Of a stretch of DNA of 49,220 bases, positions 1 through 8,857 are shown piece after piece. The notes under the pieces were generated by a model, which was not told where the DNA came from, ran no database searches, and worked only from the letters and a program-made list of their open reading frames with translations. How positions within the stretch are numbered: the first letter of the stretch is position 1; each line of letters starts with the position of its first letter. The stretch comes from UBA11663 sp049616325 (lineage in GTDB: Bacteria; Bacteroidota; Bacteroidia; Flavobacteriales_D; Sanyastnellaceae): the NCBI GenBank assembly GCA_049616325.1, contig JBMZHG010000014.1:1-49220 (forward strand), in the 5' to 3' direction. The translations under genes were made by a program, and so were the position numbers.

Positions 1-2
1 TG

Positions 3-104
3 TACCTTGTCTCCAGCCGAGCGGGCATTTCCGTGTCGAGCGTGGTGTTGAAAGGCACCGCGGCCGACACCCCCACCAGGCTGACGCTTACCCTTGGGAT
101 GTAA
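3..104 (+). CDS. C-terminal end of a DUF4270-like lipoprotein (partial)
   Basis: An open frame enters from the left edge and ends at a TAA 21 bases before glmS. The 33 visible residues alternate polar and hydrophobic positions and include VVLKG followed by P-T-R-L-T-L-T-L. This resembles the closing beta-strands of DUF4270 proteins, which commonly lie just upstream of glmS in Bacteroidota. Family identity is inferred from that resemblance and the gene order, because the rest of the gene is outside the window. It is probably co-transcribed with glmS. Confidence 0.5.
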   Translation, partial: YLVSSRAGISVSSVVLKGTAADTPTRLTLTLGM

Positions 105-125
105 CTCCAATTTGACCTTGACACC

Positions 126-1973
126 ATGTGCGGAATAGTCGGATACCTCGGATCACAAGAAGCCTACCCCATCCTGATTGACGGCCTGAAGCGCTTGGAA
201 TACCGGGGGTACGACAGCGCTGGTGTCGCTACGCTGGAGCCCGGAGGTGCCTTGCGCATCGAAAAGAAGCAAGGCAAAGTCGCCAACCTCGAGGCTCACG
301 TCGGCGAAAATCGGCCTGTTGGCACGGTGGGTATTGGCCACACGCGCTGGGCCACTCACGGGCCTCCTTGCGATGTAAACGCCCACCCGCACGCAGGCGG
401 AAGTGGCCGAATTGCGCTCATTCATAACGGCATCATTGAGAATTACGAAGCTCTTCGTGAACTTTTGACGCACCGCGGACACAACTTGGTCAGCGAAACG
501 GACACGGAAGTTCTTGCGCACTTCATTGAAGAAGTCCAAACCACCACGGGGCTTGACCTTCCTGACGCAGTGCGGACCGCGCTCAAAGAGGTCGTTGGCG
601 CCTACGCTATCGTTGTGGTTGACCAAAACCAGCCCGACCGCCTGATTGCTGCGCGGAAATCCAGCCCCCTTGTCATTGGAGTCGGAGAGAACAACGAGTT
701 TTTCGTGGGCTCTGACGCCACGCCCATTGTGGCTCACACGAAAAACGTGATCTACCTCGAAGACGAAGAGGTCGCCACGATGAATCGCTCCGGCGAACTC
801 ACCATCCGCACCATCAGCGACGCGGCAGTCACTCCGGAAATTCACGCCATCGAGTTGGAAATGGCGTCGCTTGAAAAAGCGGGGTACGACCACTTTATGC
901 TCAAAGAAATTTTCGAGCAGCCCAAATCAATTCGCGACTCCATCCGCGGCCGCGTTCGATTGCAGGCCGGGGAGGTCGTAATGTCCGGCATTGACGACCA
1001 TTGGGAGGTGTGGAAAACCGCGAGTCGCATCCTCATCCTTGGTTGCGGCACGAGTTGGCACGCCGGCTTGGTTGCCGAATACTTGTTCGAAAGCTTTGCG
1101 CGCATTCCCGTTGAGGTGGAATACGCCTCGGAATTCCGATACCGAAACCCCATTGTCCGGCCGGACGACGTGGTGTTGGCGATCTCTCAAAGCGGAGAAA
1201 CTGCAGACACTTTGGCCGCCATTCGTCTCGCGAAAGACCAAGGCGCCCACGTGTTTGGGGTATGCAACGTGGTGGGTTCGAGCATCGCGCGCGAAACCCA
1301 CGCCGGCGCGTACACCCACGCTGGTCCGGAAATTGGTGTCGCCTCTACCAAAGCTTTCACCGCTCAAGTCGCCGTGTTGACCGCCATGGCGATGCATGTT
1401 GGGCGCAAACTCGGACAATTGGACGATCCGAGTTTCATGCGCCTAATGACCGGTTTGGACAACGTGCCTGGCTTGGTAAAAAAAGTGCTGGACAACGCCG
1501 GGAGCGTAGAGCACATTGCGAGGGAATTCGCAAGCGCTGAAAACGCGTTGTACTTGGGCCGAGGGTTCCAGTTCCCCGTCGCGCTGGAAGGAGCTCTCAA
1601 ACTCAAAGAGATCAGCTACATCCACGCCGAAGGTTACCCTGCGGCTGAAATGAAACACGGGCCCATCGCATTGATTGACGAAGACATGCCCGTCGTGTTC
1701 GTTGCCACCCAAGACGAGGTCTACGAAAAGGTCGTCAGCAACATTCAAGAAGTGAAGGCGCGGGGAGGACGCATCCTCTCCATCGTCACCGAAGGAGACA
1801 CAAAGGTCAAGGCCCTTTCTGACCACGTTCTTGAAATTCCTAAGGTGCACGAGGCCTTGGCGCCGCTCTTGACCGCAATCCCCATGCAACTCTTGAGCTA
1901 CCACATCGCGTTGTTGAGGGGGTGCAACGTGGATCAGCCCCGGAATTTGGCCAAAAGTGTCACCGTCGAATGA
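126..1973 (+). CDS. glmS: Glutamine--fructose-6-phosphate aminotransferase (isomerizing)
   Basis: This cytoplasmic enzyme makes glucosamine-6-phosphate from fructose-6-phosphate and glutamine, the first committed step towards UDP-GlcNAc for peptidoglycan and lipid A. The protein has 615 residues, normal for GlmS. It begins MCGIVGYLG, so the start is fixed by the need to expose Cys2 as the glutaminase nucleophile. An N-terminal class II amidotransferase domain (about 1-230) precedes two SIS sugar-isomerase domains, with CGTSWHAG and SQSGETADT in the first and the EGYPAAEMKHGP segment in the second. The C-terminus, AKSVTVE, is the conserved one. It follows the DUF4270-like gene by 21 bases and was probably transcribed with it. 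No glmS ribozyme is visible. Confidence 0.98.
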   Translation: MCGIVGYLGSQEAYPILIDGLKRLEYRGYDSAGVATLEPGGALRIEKKQGKVANLEAHVGENRPVGTVGIGHTRWATHGPPCDVNAHPHAGGSGRIALIHNGIIENYEALRELLTHRGHNLVSETDTEVLAHFIEEVQTTTGLDLPDAVRTALKEVVGAYAIVVVDQNQPDRLIAARKSSPLVIGVGENNEFFVGSDATPIVAHTKNVIYLEDEEVATMNRSGELTIRTISDAAVTPEIHAIELEMASLEKAGYDHFMLKEIFEQPKSIRDSIRGRVRLQAGEVVMSGIDDHWEVWKTASRILILGCGTSWHAGLVAEYLFESFARIPVEVEYASEFRYRNPIVRPDDVVLAISQSGETADTLAAIRLAKDQGAHVFGVCNVVGSSIARETHAGAYTHAGPEIGVASTKAFTAQVAVLTAMAMHVGRKLGQLDDPSFMRLMTGLDNVPGLVKKVLDNAGSVEHIAREFASAENALYLGRGFQFPVALEGALKLKEISYIHAEGYPAAEMKHGPIALIDEDMPVVFVATQDEVYEKVVSNIQEVKARGGRILSIVTEGDTKVKALSDHVLEIPKVHEALAPLLTAIPMQLLSYHIALLRGCNVDQPRNLAKSVTVE

Positions 1974-1997
1974 CCCGATTTGCATGTGTTTTTGTGG

Positions 1998-2029
1998 TTA
2001 TCAACAATTTATTTTGTGAATGTTGATAA
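1998..2029. repeat. Inverted repeat TTATCAACA / TGTTGATAA
   Basis: Two perfect 9-base arms (1998-2006 and 2021-2029) flank 14 AT-rich bases between glmS and the outer-membrane protein gene. Each arm differs by one base from the DnaA box TTATCCACA. It could equally be a regulator site or a weak hairpin after glmS. Confidence 0.5.
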
Positions 2030-2065
2030 ACTTAATTCTTTGTGAATCCCTTGTTCTGTGCTTTC

Positions 2066-2097
2066 TTGCACCACCGAATCATTGAAACCTAAATTTC
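2066..2097 (+). promoter_or_regulatory. Candidate promoter of the outer-membrane protein gene
   Basis: TTG at 2066-2068 is followed after 21 bases by TAAATTTC at 2090-2097, close to the Bacteroidota -33 TTG / -7 TAnnTTTG promoter. The box ends 4 bases before the ATG at 2102, so the transcript would be leaderless or nearly so. Confidence 0.45.
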
Positions 2098-2101
2098 AGT
2101 C

Positions 2102-3124
2102 ATGAAAAAACTGATGTTCACCTTTGCCATGTTTGCTGTGGCATTTACCTCCGCTCAAGCTCAAAAGCAGCTTGGTGGCGAGCACAACATTGAAGTCTCC
2201 TTCAACCCGTTTGGCGGAAACCCAATCAACGCTTCAACCATGAAGTACCGGAAGTTCATGGACGACGACCGCGCCCTTCGCGTGACCCTCGGACTGAACC
2301 AAAACAGCAACCGTTACTTGGTCGTCCCCGAAAATTCGTTGCAAGAATTGGGTGCGACCGGTACGATGACCCACCCCGACCTCTTCCTTTACAACGATTT
2401 TTCGTCCATCGAACTTGGCGTGGGCTACGAAATGCACTTCAAAGGAACGGACAACTTGTCTCCTTACTTCGGTGTTGCGGCGGGAATCAGCATGAACTCT
2501 ACGTCTCTGAAGCGTGAGCGTTTCAGCGCCTTGAACATCGAAGACGCCACCGCGGCAACGTGGGAAGGTGAAACGGACGTTGCTGCATGGGGCGTGTGGT
2601 CTTACCAAAACGACATCACGTCGAGCACCCTCAACCTCGACCTCTTGTTTGGCGCCGATTACTACTTCAACGACGCGATTTACGTCGGTTTCGAAGCGGG
2701 CCTTCGCTACGGACGCACGTCCGGCATCACTTCAACGATCACTGCCAGTGACAACAACGCCTTCAACATCTACTTCGACGGCGGCGAAGGCGACAGCGAC
2801 GGTTTGGTTGTGAATACGGTCGCGGAAGGCGGCAGTGGTTACCAGTGGAACAGCGCAACTGAAGTGAACTACACCATCAACAGCCAACCTTGGTTGGGTG
2901 ACGGCGTGTACAGCGGAAACACCGGCCTCGCCGACGAAGCTTTTTACCTCGCTTCGGACGACCTTTGGTCAGATTGGTCCGAGCAATCTCCAAGCAACCA
3001 AGACCAGGAGGTGCGCCCCAACGGCATTCCTGGTGACGACCCACGCGACGCCTTCTTCAACGGCTCCAACTTCTTGGGAACGTACTCTACGGGCATGTTG
3101 CGTATCGGCTTCTTGTTCGAATAA
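2102..3124 (+). CDS. Outer-membrane beta-barrel protein, function unknown
   Basis: The 340-residue protein starts with a clear signal peptide (MKKLMFTFAMFAVAF, cleavage near AQA-Q at residues 20-21). The mature part alternates short amphipathic strands with Gly/Asn/Asp-rich loops. It ends on an aromatic residue in GMLRIGFLFE, as outer-membrane barrels recognised by BAM do. One long loop around residues 215-315 is rich in Asn, Ser, Asp and Trp and may face outward. I recognise no specific family, and its role (porin, adhesin or structural) is unknown. It lies alone between an AT-rich leader and a strong terminator, so it is probably monocistronic. Confidence 0.75.
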   Translation: MKKLMFTFAMFAVAFTSAQAQKQLGGEHNIEVSFNPFGGNPINASTMKYRKFMDDDRALRVTLGLNQNSNRYLVVPENSLQELGATGTMTHPDLFLYNDFSSIELGVGYEMHFKGTDNLSPYFGVAAGISMNSTSLKRERFSALNIEDATAATWEGETDVAAWGVWSYQNDITSSTLNLDLLFGADYYFNDAIYVGFEAGLRYGRTSGITSTITASDNNAFNIYFDGGEGDSDGLVVNTVAEGGSGYQWNSATEVNYTINSQPWLGDGVYSGNTGLADEAFYLASDDLWSDWSEQSPSNQDQEVRPNGIPGDDPRDAFFNGSNFLGTYSTGMLRIGFLFE

Positions 3125-3148
3125 GCCCAAGTCACATCGACTTTCGCA

Positions 3149-3176
3149 GAAAGGCGCCCTTGAGGCGCCTTTCTTC
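3149..3176 (+). terminator. Rho-independent terminator after the barrel protein gene
   Basis: A perfect 10-base-pair stem (GAAAGGCGCC, 3149-3158, with GGCGCCTTTC, 3164-3173) and a 5-base loop, followed by a T-rich stretch. It begins 24 bases after the stop codon. A TTG start for the next gene would lie inside this hairpin, which argues for that gene's downstream ATG at 3190. Confidence 0.85.
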
Positions 3177-3189
3177 GTTTCTTGAGCCC

Positions 3190-3945
3190 ATGATTTGCGA
3201 ATTTACCTGGCGCAAGAAGGTCTGGCGCGCCGACTTGTCCCAACCCATAGACCTAAGCCTAACGCTTAGAGCCAACGGTGAACCCAACCCCTCTGCTTGG
3301 TATGTCAACGGACCCACGATGTCCCCAGTTCAAGGCGACGGATTCGTCGGAGAGGTCCGACAAGGCGGGTCCGTGAACTTTCGCAACATCACGTTCAACC
3401 CACACGGACACGGCACGCACACCGAATGCCTCGGCCACATCACCAAGGACATTCACTCGGTTGACAACACCTTGCGTGATCAACCCACCCATTTCCCGTG
3501 TTTGGTTCTGTCTGTGACTCCCGAACAGAGAGGGGAAGACCAGGTAGTGGATGCCGTCGTCTTGAGGGATTTGGGTGAGGGGCCATGGACGCCTGCTTTG
3601 GTCGTTCGAACCTTGCCCAACCTCGTCGAGAAGAAGACACGGGCCTGGTCCAACACGAATCCTCCCTATTTCAGCCGTGAATTCATGGAAAAGCTCGTGA
3701 GTCACGGCGTCGAACACCTCCTGGTGGATTTGCCTTCCGTCGATCGCGAGGTGGACGGCGGAAAGCTGGAAGGTCACCACGCGTTTTGGGGGCTCCCTGG
3801 ACAGCCTCGCAAGCACTGCACCATCACGGAGTTCATCTATGTGCCCAACAACGCCCCTGACGGCCTCTATTTGCTTCACTTGGGGGTGGCCCCCATGGCC
3901 AACGACGCGTCTCCGAGCCGCCCCGTGGTTTATCCCACGGCATAA
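3190..3945 (+). CDS. Cyclase-family (kynurenine-formamidase-like) metal-dependent hydrolase
   Basis: The 251-residue soluble protein belongs to the cyclase family (PF04199), which includes arylformamidases and other hydrolases of amide or ester bonds. The evidence is an N-terminal DLSQPIDLSLTL and the motif HGHGTHTE at residues 72-79, which corresponds to the family's metal-binding HxGTHxD. Here the last acid is Glu, and Gly73 stands where the first His normally falls, with His at 72 and 74 instead. I chose ATG 3190 (MICEFTW) because the longer frame starts with TTG inside the terminator. No kynurenine-pathway genes are nearby, so the substrate is unknown. Confidence 0.8.
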   Translation: MICEFTWRKKVWRADLSQPIDLSLTLRANGEPNPSAWYVNGPTMSPVQGDGFVGEVRQGGSVNFRNITFNPHGHGTHTECLGHITKDIHSVDNTLRDQPTHFPCLVLSVTPEQRGEDQVVDAVVLRDLGEGPWTPALVVRTLPNLVEKKTRAWSNTNPPYFSREFMEKLVSHGVEHLLVDLPSVDREVDGGKLEGHHAFWGLPGQPRKHCTITEFIYVPNNAPDGLYLLHLGVAPMANDASPSRPVVYPTA

Positions 3946-3946
3946 A

Positions 3947-3971
3947 AAAGCCCGGCACTAGGCCGGGCTTT
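3947..3971. terminator. Bidirectional terminator between cyclase and susD
   Basis: AAAGCCCGGC (3947-3956) pairs perfectly with GCCGGGCTTT (3962-3971) around a 5-base loop. The A-run on the left and T-run on the right make it work on both strands, serving the convergent cyclase and susCD genes. The A-run overlaps the end of the cyclase stop region. Confidence 0.85.
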
Positions 3972-3991
3972 CTGTTTCAGTTCATTTCAAC

Positions 3992-5440
3992 TCAGTTGAC
4001 ATCCCACCAAAGCGGGGTGTTCAAGGTGTTTGCAGCTCCGCCAGCAGCGGACCAGTTGGCCTCATTCAACGTTGCCTCGTCAAGTGGCAACGTGAAGCGG
4101 TGAGGTGGCAAATCGCCGTCGGTGCCGCCACCAAGGCTGCCGTCAGCACACGCATTGAGTGCAGGCCCGTCCAAGCGGCGCCATTCGCACCATCCCTCGA
4201 TTCCTTGCATGTACAAAGCCACCCATTTCTCGTACACCCAAGACTCCGCAGAGAAGGGGTGTGCATCGATGTAGGCTTGGGCATCCGCTGCGTTCACGCC
4301 CCAGAAGTCCATGGACGCCTGTATTCCGGCCGCATAGTGCTCCTCTGCAGAACCACCTGCGTTGGCCCAGCCCTTGGCGGCTGCCTCCGCGCACAAGAAG
4401 CGCACTTGAGCTGCATCCATGTAGATGCCAGGCATGGTTGCCGCCAAGACCGCGGCGCCTCGCTGGCTCACATCATCGTTGGGCGTCAAGGCCGCGTTTG
4501 CTTCATTCAAACCGTACACTTCTCCCACGTAAGCTCCTCCTGCGTTCGGCGCATAGTACACACTCAAACGAGGGTCAGCATTGGTCGTGAGGTAGTCCAC
4601 CATCGTGTTGGAAGCCGCGAAATCGTTACGCGTCTGGTAGTCCTGGTTGATGGGGTGGTTGTTCGGAACGGCGTCGAGGTAACCGAACAAAGCGTTGTCA
4701 GCATTGTCCAAGATTACACCCGCATCCAAAGCCGCCTCACCGGCCAGCTTCGCAGCACCTGCGTCCGCGTCCGACATGCGCATCGCCACACGGAGTTTCA
4801 GCGAGTTGCCAAACATGGCCCACTTGCCCATGTCACCGCCGTACACAACGTCGCCCTGTGGGCCGGCACCTGCCGCGTCGATGCCCGAAATGGCACCGTC
4901 AATCATGGTGATCAACCCAGCGTAAACGTCGGCTTGAGAGTCGTACGCGGGCGTTGTGTTTTCACCGCCCTGAAGCGCTTCTGAGAACGGGATGTCTCCG
5001 TAGCAATCGGTCAACATTTGGAACGTCCACGCCTGCAAGAGCGTCGCCACGGCAATCTGGTTGCCATTGGCGCCGTATCCCGCGTAGTCGGCCGCGTCGT
5101 CCCCGCTGTTGAGGTCGATGATGGTTTGCAGGTCCTGAAGAGCTCCCGCGTAGAAGGCGCTCCAGTATCCGTTGTCAATCTCCGTACGGAACTGGTAACG
5201 GCTCTCGTTGGAGTATTGGTTCGACGCCCAGTACTGAGCGAGCTGATTTCCGCGACGGCCATTCCACCACTCGTCGGTGGTGTTGTCCATGAGCGATTTT
5301 TGTGCTGAAGTCAACAAGAACCCCGTAGAGACAGAGCTTGGCTCGTTGGGGTTGGTGTTGATGGAGTCGAAATCCTTCCGACATCCGGTCAAAACGAGGG
5401 CCCCAGCCAGACCCAACGTCAACATGCTTTTCAAATTCAT
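3992..5440 (-). CDS. SusD/RagB-family outer-membrane substrate-binding lipoprotein
   Basis: SusD-like proteins are surface lipoproteins that form a lid on a SusC channel and capture oligomeric nutrients. The protein has 482 residues. A lipoprotein signal ends LVLTGC with the lipidated Cys at residue 20, and the mature protein opens with a CRKDFDSINTNPNEPS-type segment, typical of the SusD-like_2 group (PF12771). Helical TPR-like regions rich in Ala and Trp follow (for example QAWTFQMLTDCYGDIPFSEAL). Its start lies 26 bases after the susC stop, so the two form an operon. No hydrolase, sulfatase or sensor adjoins the pair, so the ligand cannot be inferred. This group is often tied to peptides or other non-glycan ligands, but that is only a possibility. 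Confidence 0.93.
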   Translation of the reverse strand: MNLKSMLTLGLAGALVLTGCRKDFDSINTNPNEPSSVSTGFLLTSAQKSLMDNTTDEWWNGRRGNQLAQYWASNQYSNESRYQFRTEIDNGYWSAFYAGALQDLQTIIDLNSGDDAADYAGYGANGNQIAVATLLQAWTFQMLTDCYGDIPFSEALQGGENTTPAYDSQADVYAGLITMIDGAISGIDAAGAGPQGDVVYGGDMGKWAMFGNSLKLRVAMRMSDADAGAAKLAGEAALDAGVILDNADNALFGYLDAVPNNHPINQDYQTRNDFAASNTMVDYLTTNADPRLSVYYAPNAGGAYVGEVYGLNEANAALTPNDDVSQRGAAVLAATMPGIYMDAAQVRFLCAEAAAKGWANAGGSAEEHYAAGIQASMDFWGVNAADAQAYIDAHPFSAESWVYEKWVALYMQGIEGWCEWRRLDGPALNACADGSLGGGTDGDLPPHRFTLPLDEATLNEANWSAAGGAANTLNTPLWWDVN

Positions 5441-5466
5441 GATTTTTTGTTTTTCAGGTTGGGTTC

Positions 5467-8400
5467 TTACAGGGTGAACTTCAAGTTCACACCAATTGTG
5501 CGCTCCGTCGGCAACTGACCACCTTCAAATCCTTGGATGTTGGAAGCAGACGTCGCGACCTCAGGATCGATGTGAGGAACGTTTTTGTGCAAGATGGCCA
5601 AGTTCCGTCCGTACAAGCCCACGCTCACATTGGAGAAAGGCATGTTCGAGGTGGCGCTCGCTGGCAGGTTGTAGTTCAAACGGATTTCGCGAAGTTTCAC
5701 GAAGGACGCGTCGTATTGGTCGGCTGCGTGAATCACGTATCCTTGGTTGTAGAAGAAGTGCGCTTGCGGGTTGATGCCCACCGTATTTGCTTCTCCAGAC
5801 CCCTGAACATTTCCATTCTCGTCCGTTACGAGGTTTCCGTCCGCATCGTAAGCTGCAGTGACGCCGTCCACCACAACGCCGGCGTAGTCGTCAGCGCGGA
5901 TGTCGTTTCCGTCCCCATCCCACACTGTTTCGTACAAGGTGCCGGAATATTTGCCCCACTGGTTCGAAAGGCTATGCAATGAGCCCCCTTTCTGGAAGTC
6001 AATCAACGCGTACAAGCTCAAGTTGCCCATGGTGAAGGTGTTTGTCACACCGCCAGTGAAGTCTGGCAAGATGGAGCCCAATGCTTCAGGGGCGTCAGAA
6101 CGGAGGTAATAGCCGTCGGCGTCCACCAATTTGTTGCCGTCGGCGTCAAACACGTAGTTGTATCCGTAGAACGTTCCGAGTGCTTCGCCTGGGCGAGCCT
6201 CCAACGTCACACCAAACAACGAGGCGTAACGGAGGTTGTCAACGCCATCCGCCAGCTCGAGGAGCTCGTTGGTGTTCTTTGCGTAGTTGAATCCAATGTC
6301 CCAACGGAAGTTGTCCGTCACCACAGGGGAGACTTCCAACATCAATTCGACACCCTTGTTGTTCACCTTGCCCGCGTTTTGAATCGAAGAAGTGTATCCT
6401 GAAGAAGCAGACTGCGTTACGGAAAAGATCAAGTCTTCCGTCGTGCTGTTGTAGTACGTACCGTCGAAACGAACCTTGCCTTCAAGCAACGTGGCTTCCA
6501 CACCCACCTCCAAGCTGGACGTCTTCTCTGGACGCAAGTTGGGATTGTTCTGGGCGTTCGGCACGCTTGCGTTTCCGTAAGAACCGAAGTTGGGGTTGAT
6601 GGCGTACGTGGTTGACGTGCGGTATGGATCCGTGTCGTTGCCCACCTGCGCCCACCCGAGGCGAATCTTGCCAAAGTCCAACAAGTCGTTGTCCACCACT
6701 TCAGAGAACACGTAGCTCGCTGTAGCGGAGGGGTAGAAGTAGCTGTTGTTCGCTTCAGGAAGCGTGGAGCTCCAGTCGTTGCGACCCGTGAAATCCAAGT
6801 ACAAGCTGCGGTTGATGCCCAAGCTTACGCTTCCAAACGCCGAGTTGATCGTCTTCTGACGCTCAAAGTCGGTGACGTTGATGGGGCTCACGCTGTTCAG
6901 CAAACTGTAGTAACCGGGGGTGTTCAACCCGCCTTGAGTCGCGCCACCCACGTTAATGTAGCTGTAGTTGCGCTGGTTCACGCCTACAAAACCAGTCAAG
7001 GACACATCCTCGCTGATGTCGTTGGTGTAGTTCAAAATCAAGTCGTGGTTGGTTTCCTTCAACTCGCGGTTTTGCTCGCTGTAGCTGGAGACGCGGACGC
7101 CACCCACGGCGATTCGCTCTTGGCGACGGTCCGTGTAGTAGTCAACCATGGAGCGTCCCTGCAACGAGAGGTTGTCGTTGATCTTGTAGTTCAAGCTCAC
7201 ATTGCCGAAGAGGCGGTTACGAGAGTCGTTTTGGACGTTCTCGAAACGCTCCCAGTACGGGTTGTCCCAGTAGTGAGGCGTGCCGTCGGTGATGGAGTTG
7301 CGGTTCCACGTGCGGTGCGTGCCGTCGGAGTTCTTGTAATCGCGCAAACGAGCATCGTCGAGCTGACGCTGGCCCCACTGCGTGAATTGGCTCATGATGG
7401 ACTCGCCGTAACCCGTCAGCGGACGGCCTTGAGACGCCGAGTTCACGTAGTTCACACTCACAGAGCTCTTGAGCTTCTCGCTGATGTTGGACGAGCCGTT
7501 GAAGTTCAACGTGTTGCGCTCCAACGAAGAGTTTTCGTAGATGCCGGTTTGGTCGTGATTGGTGTACGACAATCGGAAGTTTCCTGCCGCGCTCGCACCA
7601 GACACCGCGACGTTGTTTGTGTAAGTCACGCCTGTTTGGAAGAAGTCTGCAACGTTGTTGGGGTTGGCTTCCCATGGGCGAATCTCGCCGTAGGTGTCGC
7701 TTCCTTCGTACCAGCTGTCCCAGTGACGCGTGGCGCTTCCGTCCAAGGCAGGTCCCCATGATCCATCGTACCCCATGTCAGGCACGTTTCCGTCGGCAAT
7801 CGCGCCATTGCTCATCGTGTCGCCGCTCTGGTAAATCCAAGTTGGACCTGCACCACCGCCGTAGCTGTTTTGGTAATCTGGAAGGAAGAGGACGTCGTTG
7901 AACGCCACGCCAGAGTTTACCTCGATGCCAAGGCCATCCTTGCCTTTCATTCCCTTGCCTGATTTCGTCGTAATGACGATGGCACCATTGGATGCACGAG
8001 AACCGTAAAGTGCCGCTGCAGCTGGGCCCTTCAATACCGTCACAGACTCAATGTCTTCAGGGTTGATGTCCGCTGCCGTGTTGCCGTAATCGTATGCTCC
8101 CGCACCACGTTGCTGGTTGTACGACGAGTAGTCGCTGTTGTCAATGGGCACACCGTCCACAACAAAGAGCGGCTGATTGTCGCCCGTGATGGAACTGGCG
8201 CCACGCAGGAGCACCTTTGACGAAGAGCCCATGCTCGTTCCCGAGGTTACCTGGACACCGGCCACCTTCCCGGACAAGGCTCGAACAACGTTGTCGTTCT
8301 TGGCTTGTGTGAAGGACTCGTTGCCTAGTTCCTGGACGGCGTAGCCCAGGGCCTTTTTTTCGCGAGACACACCGAGGGCGGTCACCACCACTTCGTCGAG

Positions 8401-8697
8401 CGCCACGCCACTTTCGAGGCTGACGTTGACCGTGGTTTGGCCATTCAGAGTTACTCGCTGGGTTGTGAAACCTGCAAAACTGAACACCAAAACATCAGAT
8501 GCCGGATCAGCAGAAATGGAAAAGGCTCCATCCACGCTGGTGAAGACACCGGTCGCTTTGCCGTCAACGACGACGGCCACCCCTGGCAGCGCATCGCCAG
8601 AAGATTGTTCGGTCACCGTGCCCTTGACGGTGGTTTGCGCCCAGAGTGCCGAGGAAATCATTCCCAAGCCTAAGAGCAGAATACTTCTGATTTTCAT
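5467..8697 (-). CDS. SusC/RagA-family TonB-dependent outer-membrane transporter
   Basis: The transporter imports ligand captured by its SusD partner across the outer membrane, driven by TonB. It has 1076 residues, with a signal peptide ending ALWAQ near residue 21. A carboxypeptidase-regulatory-like beta-sandwich (about 22-105: TVKGTVTEQSSGDALPGV) precedes the TonB plug (about 110-250: NDNVVRALSGKVAGVQV, LRGASSITGDNQPLFVVDG, VLKGPAAAALYGSRASNGAI). A 22-strand barrel follows, with LDFTGRNDWSSTLP and NPNLRPEKTSSLEVGVE, and ends TIGVNLKFTL. It is intact and is the first gene of the susCD operon. There is no N-terminal anti-sigma signalling domain, so regulation is not of the sigma/anti-sigma PUL type. 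Confidence 0.96.
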   Translation of the reverse strand: MKIRSILLLGLGMISSALWAQTTVKGTVTEQSSGDALPGVAVVVDGKATGVFTSVDGAFSISADPASDVLVFSFAGFTTQRVTLNGQTTVNVSLESGVALDEVVVTALGVSREKKALGYAVQELGNESFTQAKNDNVVRALSGKVAGVQVTSGTSMGSSSKVLLRGASSITGDNQPLFVVDGVPIDNSDYSSYNQQRGAGAYDYGNTAADINPEDIESVTVLKGPAAAALYGSRASNGAIVITTKSGKGMKGKDGLGIEVNSGVAFNDVLFLPDYQNSYGGGAGPTWIYQSGDTMSNGAIADGNVPDMGYDGSWGPALDGSATRHWDSWYEGSDTYGEIRPWEANPNNVADFFQTGVTYTNNVAVSGASAAGNFRLSYTNHDQTGIYENSSLERNTLNFNGSSNISEKLKSSVSVNYVNSASQGRPLTGYGESIMSQFTQWGQRQLDDARLRDYKNSDGTHRTWNRNSITDGTPHYWDNPYWERFENVQNDSRNRLFGNVSLNYKINDNLSLQGRSMVDYYTDRRQERIAVGGVRVSSYSEQNRELKETNHDLILNYTNDISEDVSLTGFVGVNQRNYSYINVGGATQGGLNTPGYYSLLNSVSPINVTDFERQKTINSAFGSVSLGINRSLYLDFTGRNDWSSTLPEANNSYFYPSATASYVFSEVVDNDLLDFGKIRLGWAQVGNDTDPYRTSTTYAINPNFGSYGNASVPNAQNNPNLRPEKTSSLEVGVEATLLEGKVRFDGTYYNSTTEDLIFSVTQSASSGYTSSIQNAGKVNNKGVELMLEVSPVVTDNFRWDIGFNYAKNTNELLELADGVDNLRYASLFGVTLEARPGEALGTFYGYNYVFDADGNKLVDADGYYLRSDAPEALGSILPDFTGGVTNTFTMGNLSLYALIDFQKGGSLHSLSNQWGKYSGTLYETVWDGDGNDIRADDYAGVVVDGVTAAYDADGNLVTDENGNVQGSGEANTVGINPQAHFFYNQGYVIHAADQYDASFVKLREIRLNYNLPASATSNMPFSNVSVGLYGRNLAILHKNVPHIDPEVATSASNIQGFEGGQLPTERTIGVNLKFTL

Positions 8698-8738
8698 GAA
8701 GTGTTTGAATGAGTGAAACGTTATAAATCGGACGGAAC

Positions 8739-8755
8739 TGTGTCATTTGGACACA
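8739..8755. promoter_or_regulatory. Candidate operator upstream of susC
   Basis: TGTGTC-ATTTG-GACACA is a perfect 6+5+6 inverted repeat starting 42 bases before the susC ATG, in the 160-base gap to the histidine kinase gene. Its position suits a dimeric regulator of susCD. The susC start itself lacks the close -7 box seen at many other genes here. Confidence 0.35.
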
Positions 8756-8857
8756 ATAGATCGCCGAACGAAGGTGCACCCATTCCTGTTGATTACCAAA
8801 TCTTAACGGCTTGATGTTTTGATGACAACACCGCCAAGTGTGTGTTCATAACCCCCT

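Noticed and set aside
4100..4984. A long + strand open frame (294 codons) opposite susD
   Set aside because: It is the complement of a well-recognised susD gene in GC-rich DNA; its translation has no domain or export signal and shows compositional bias.
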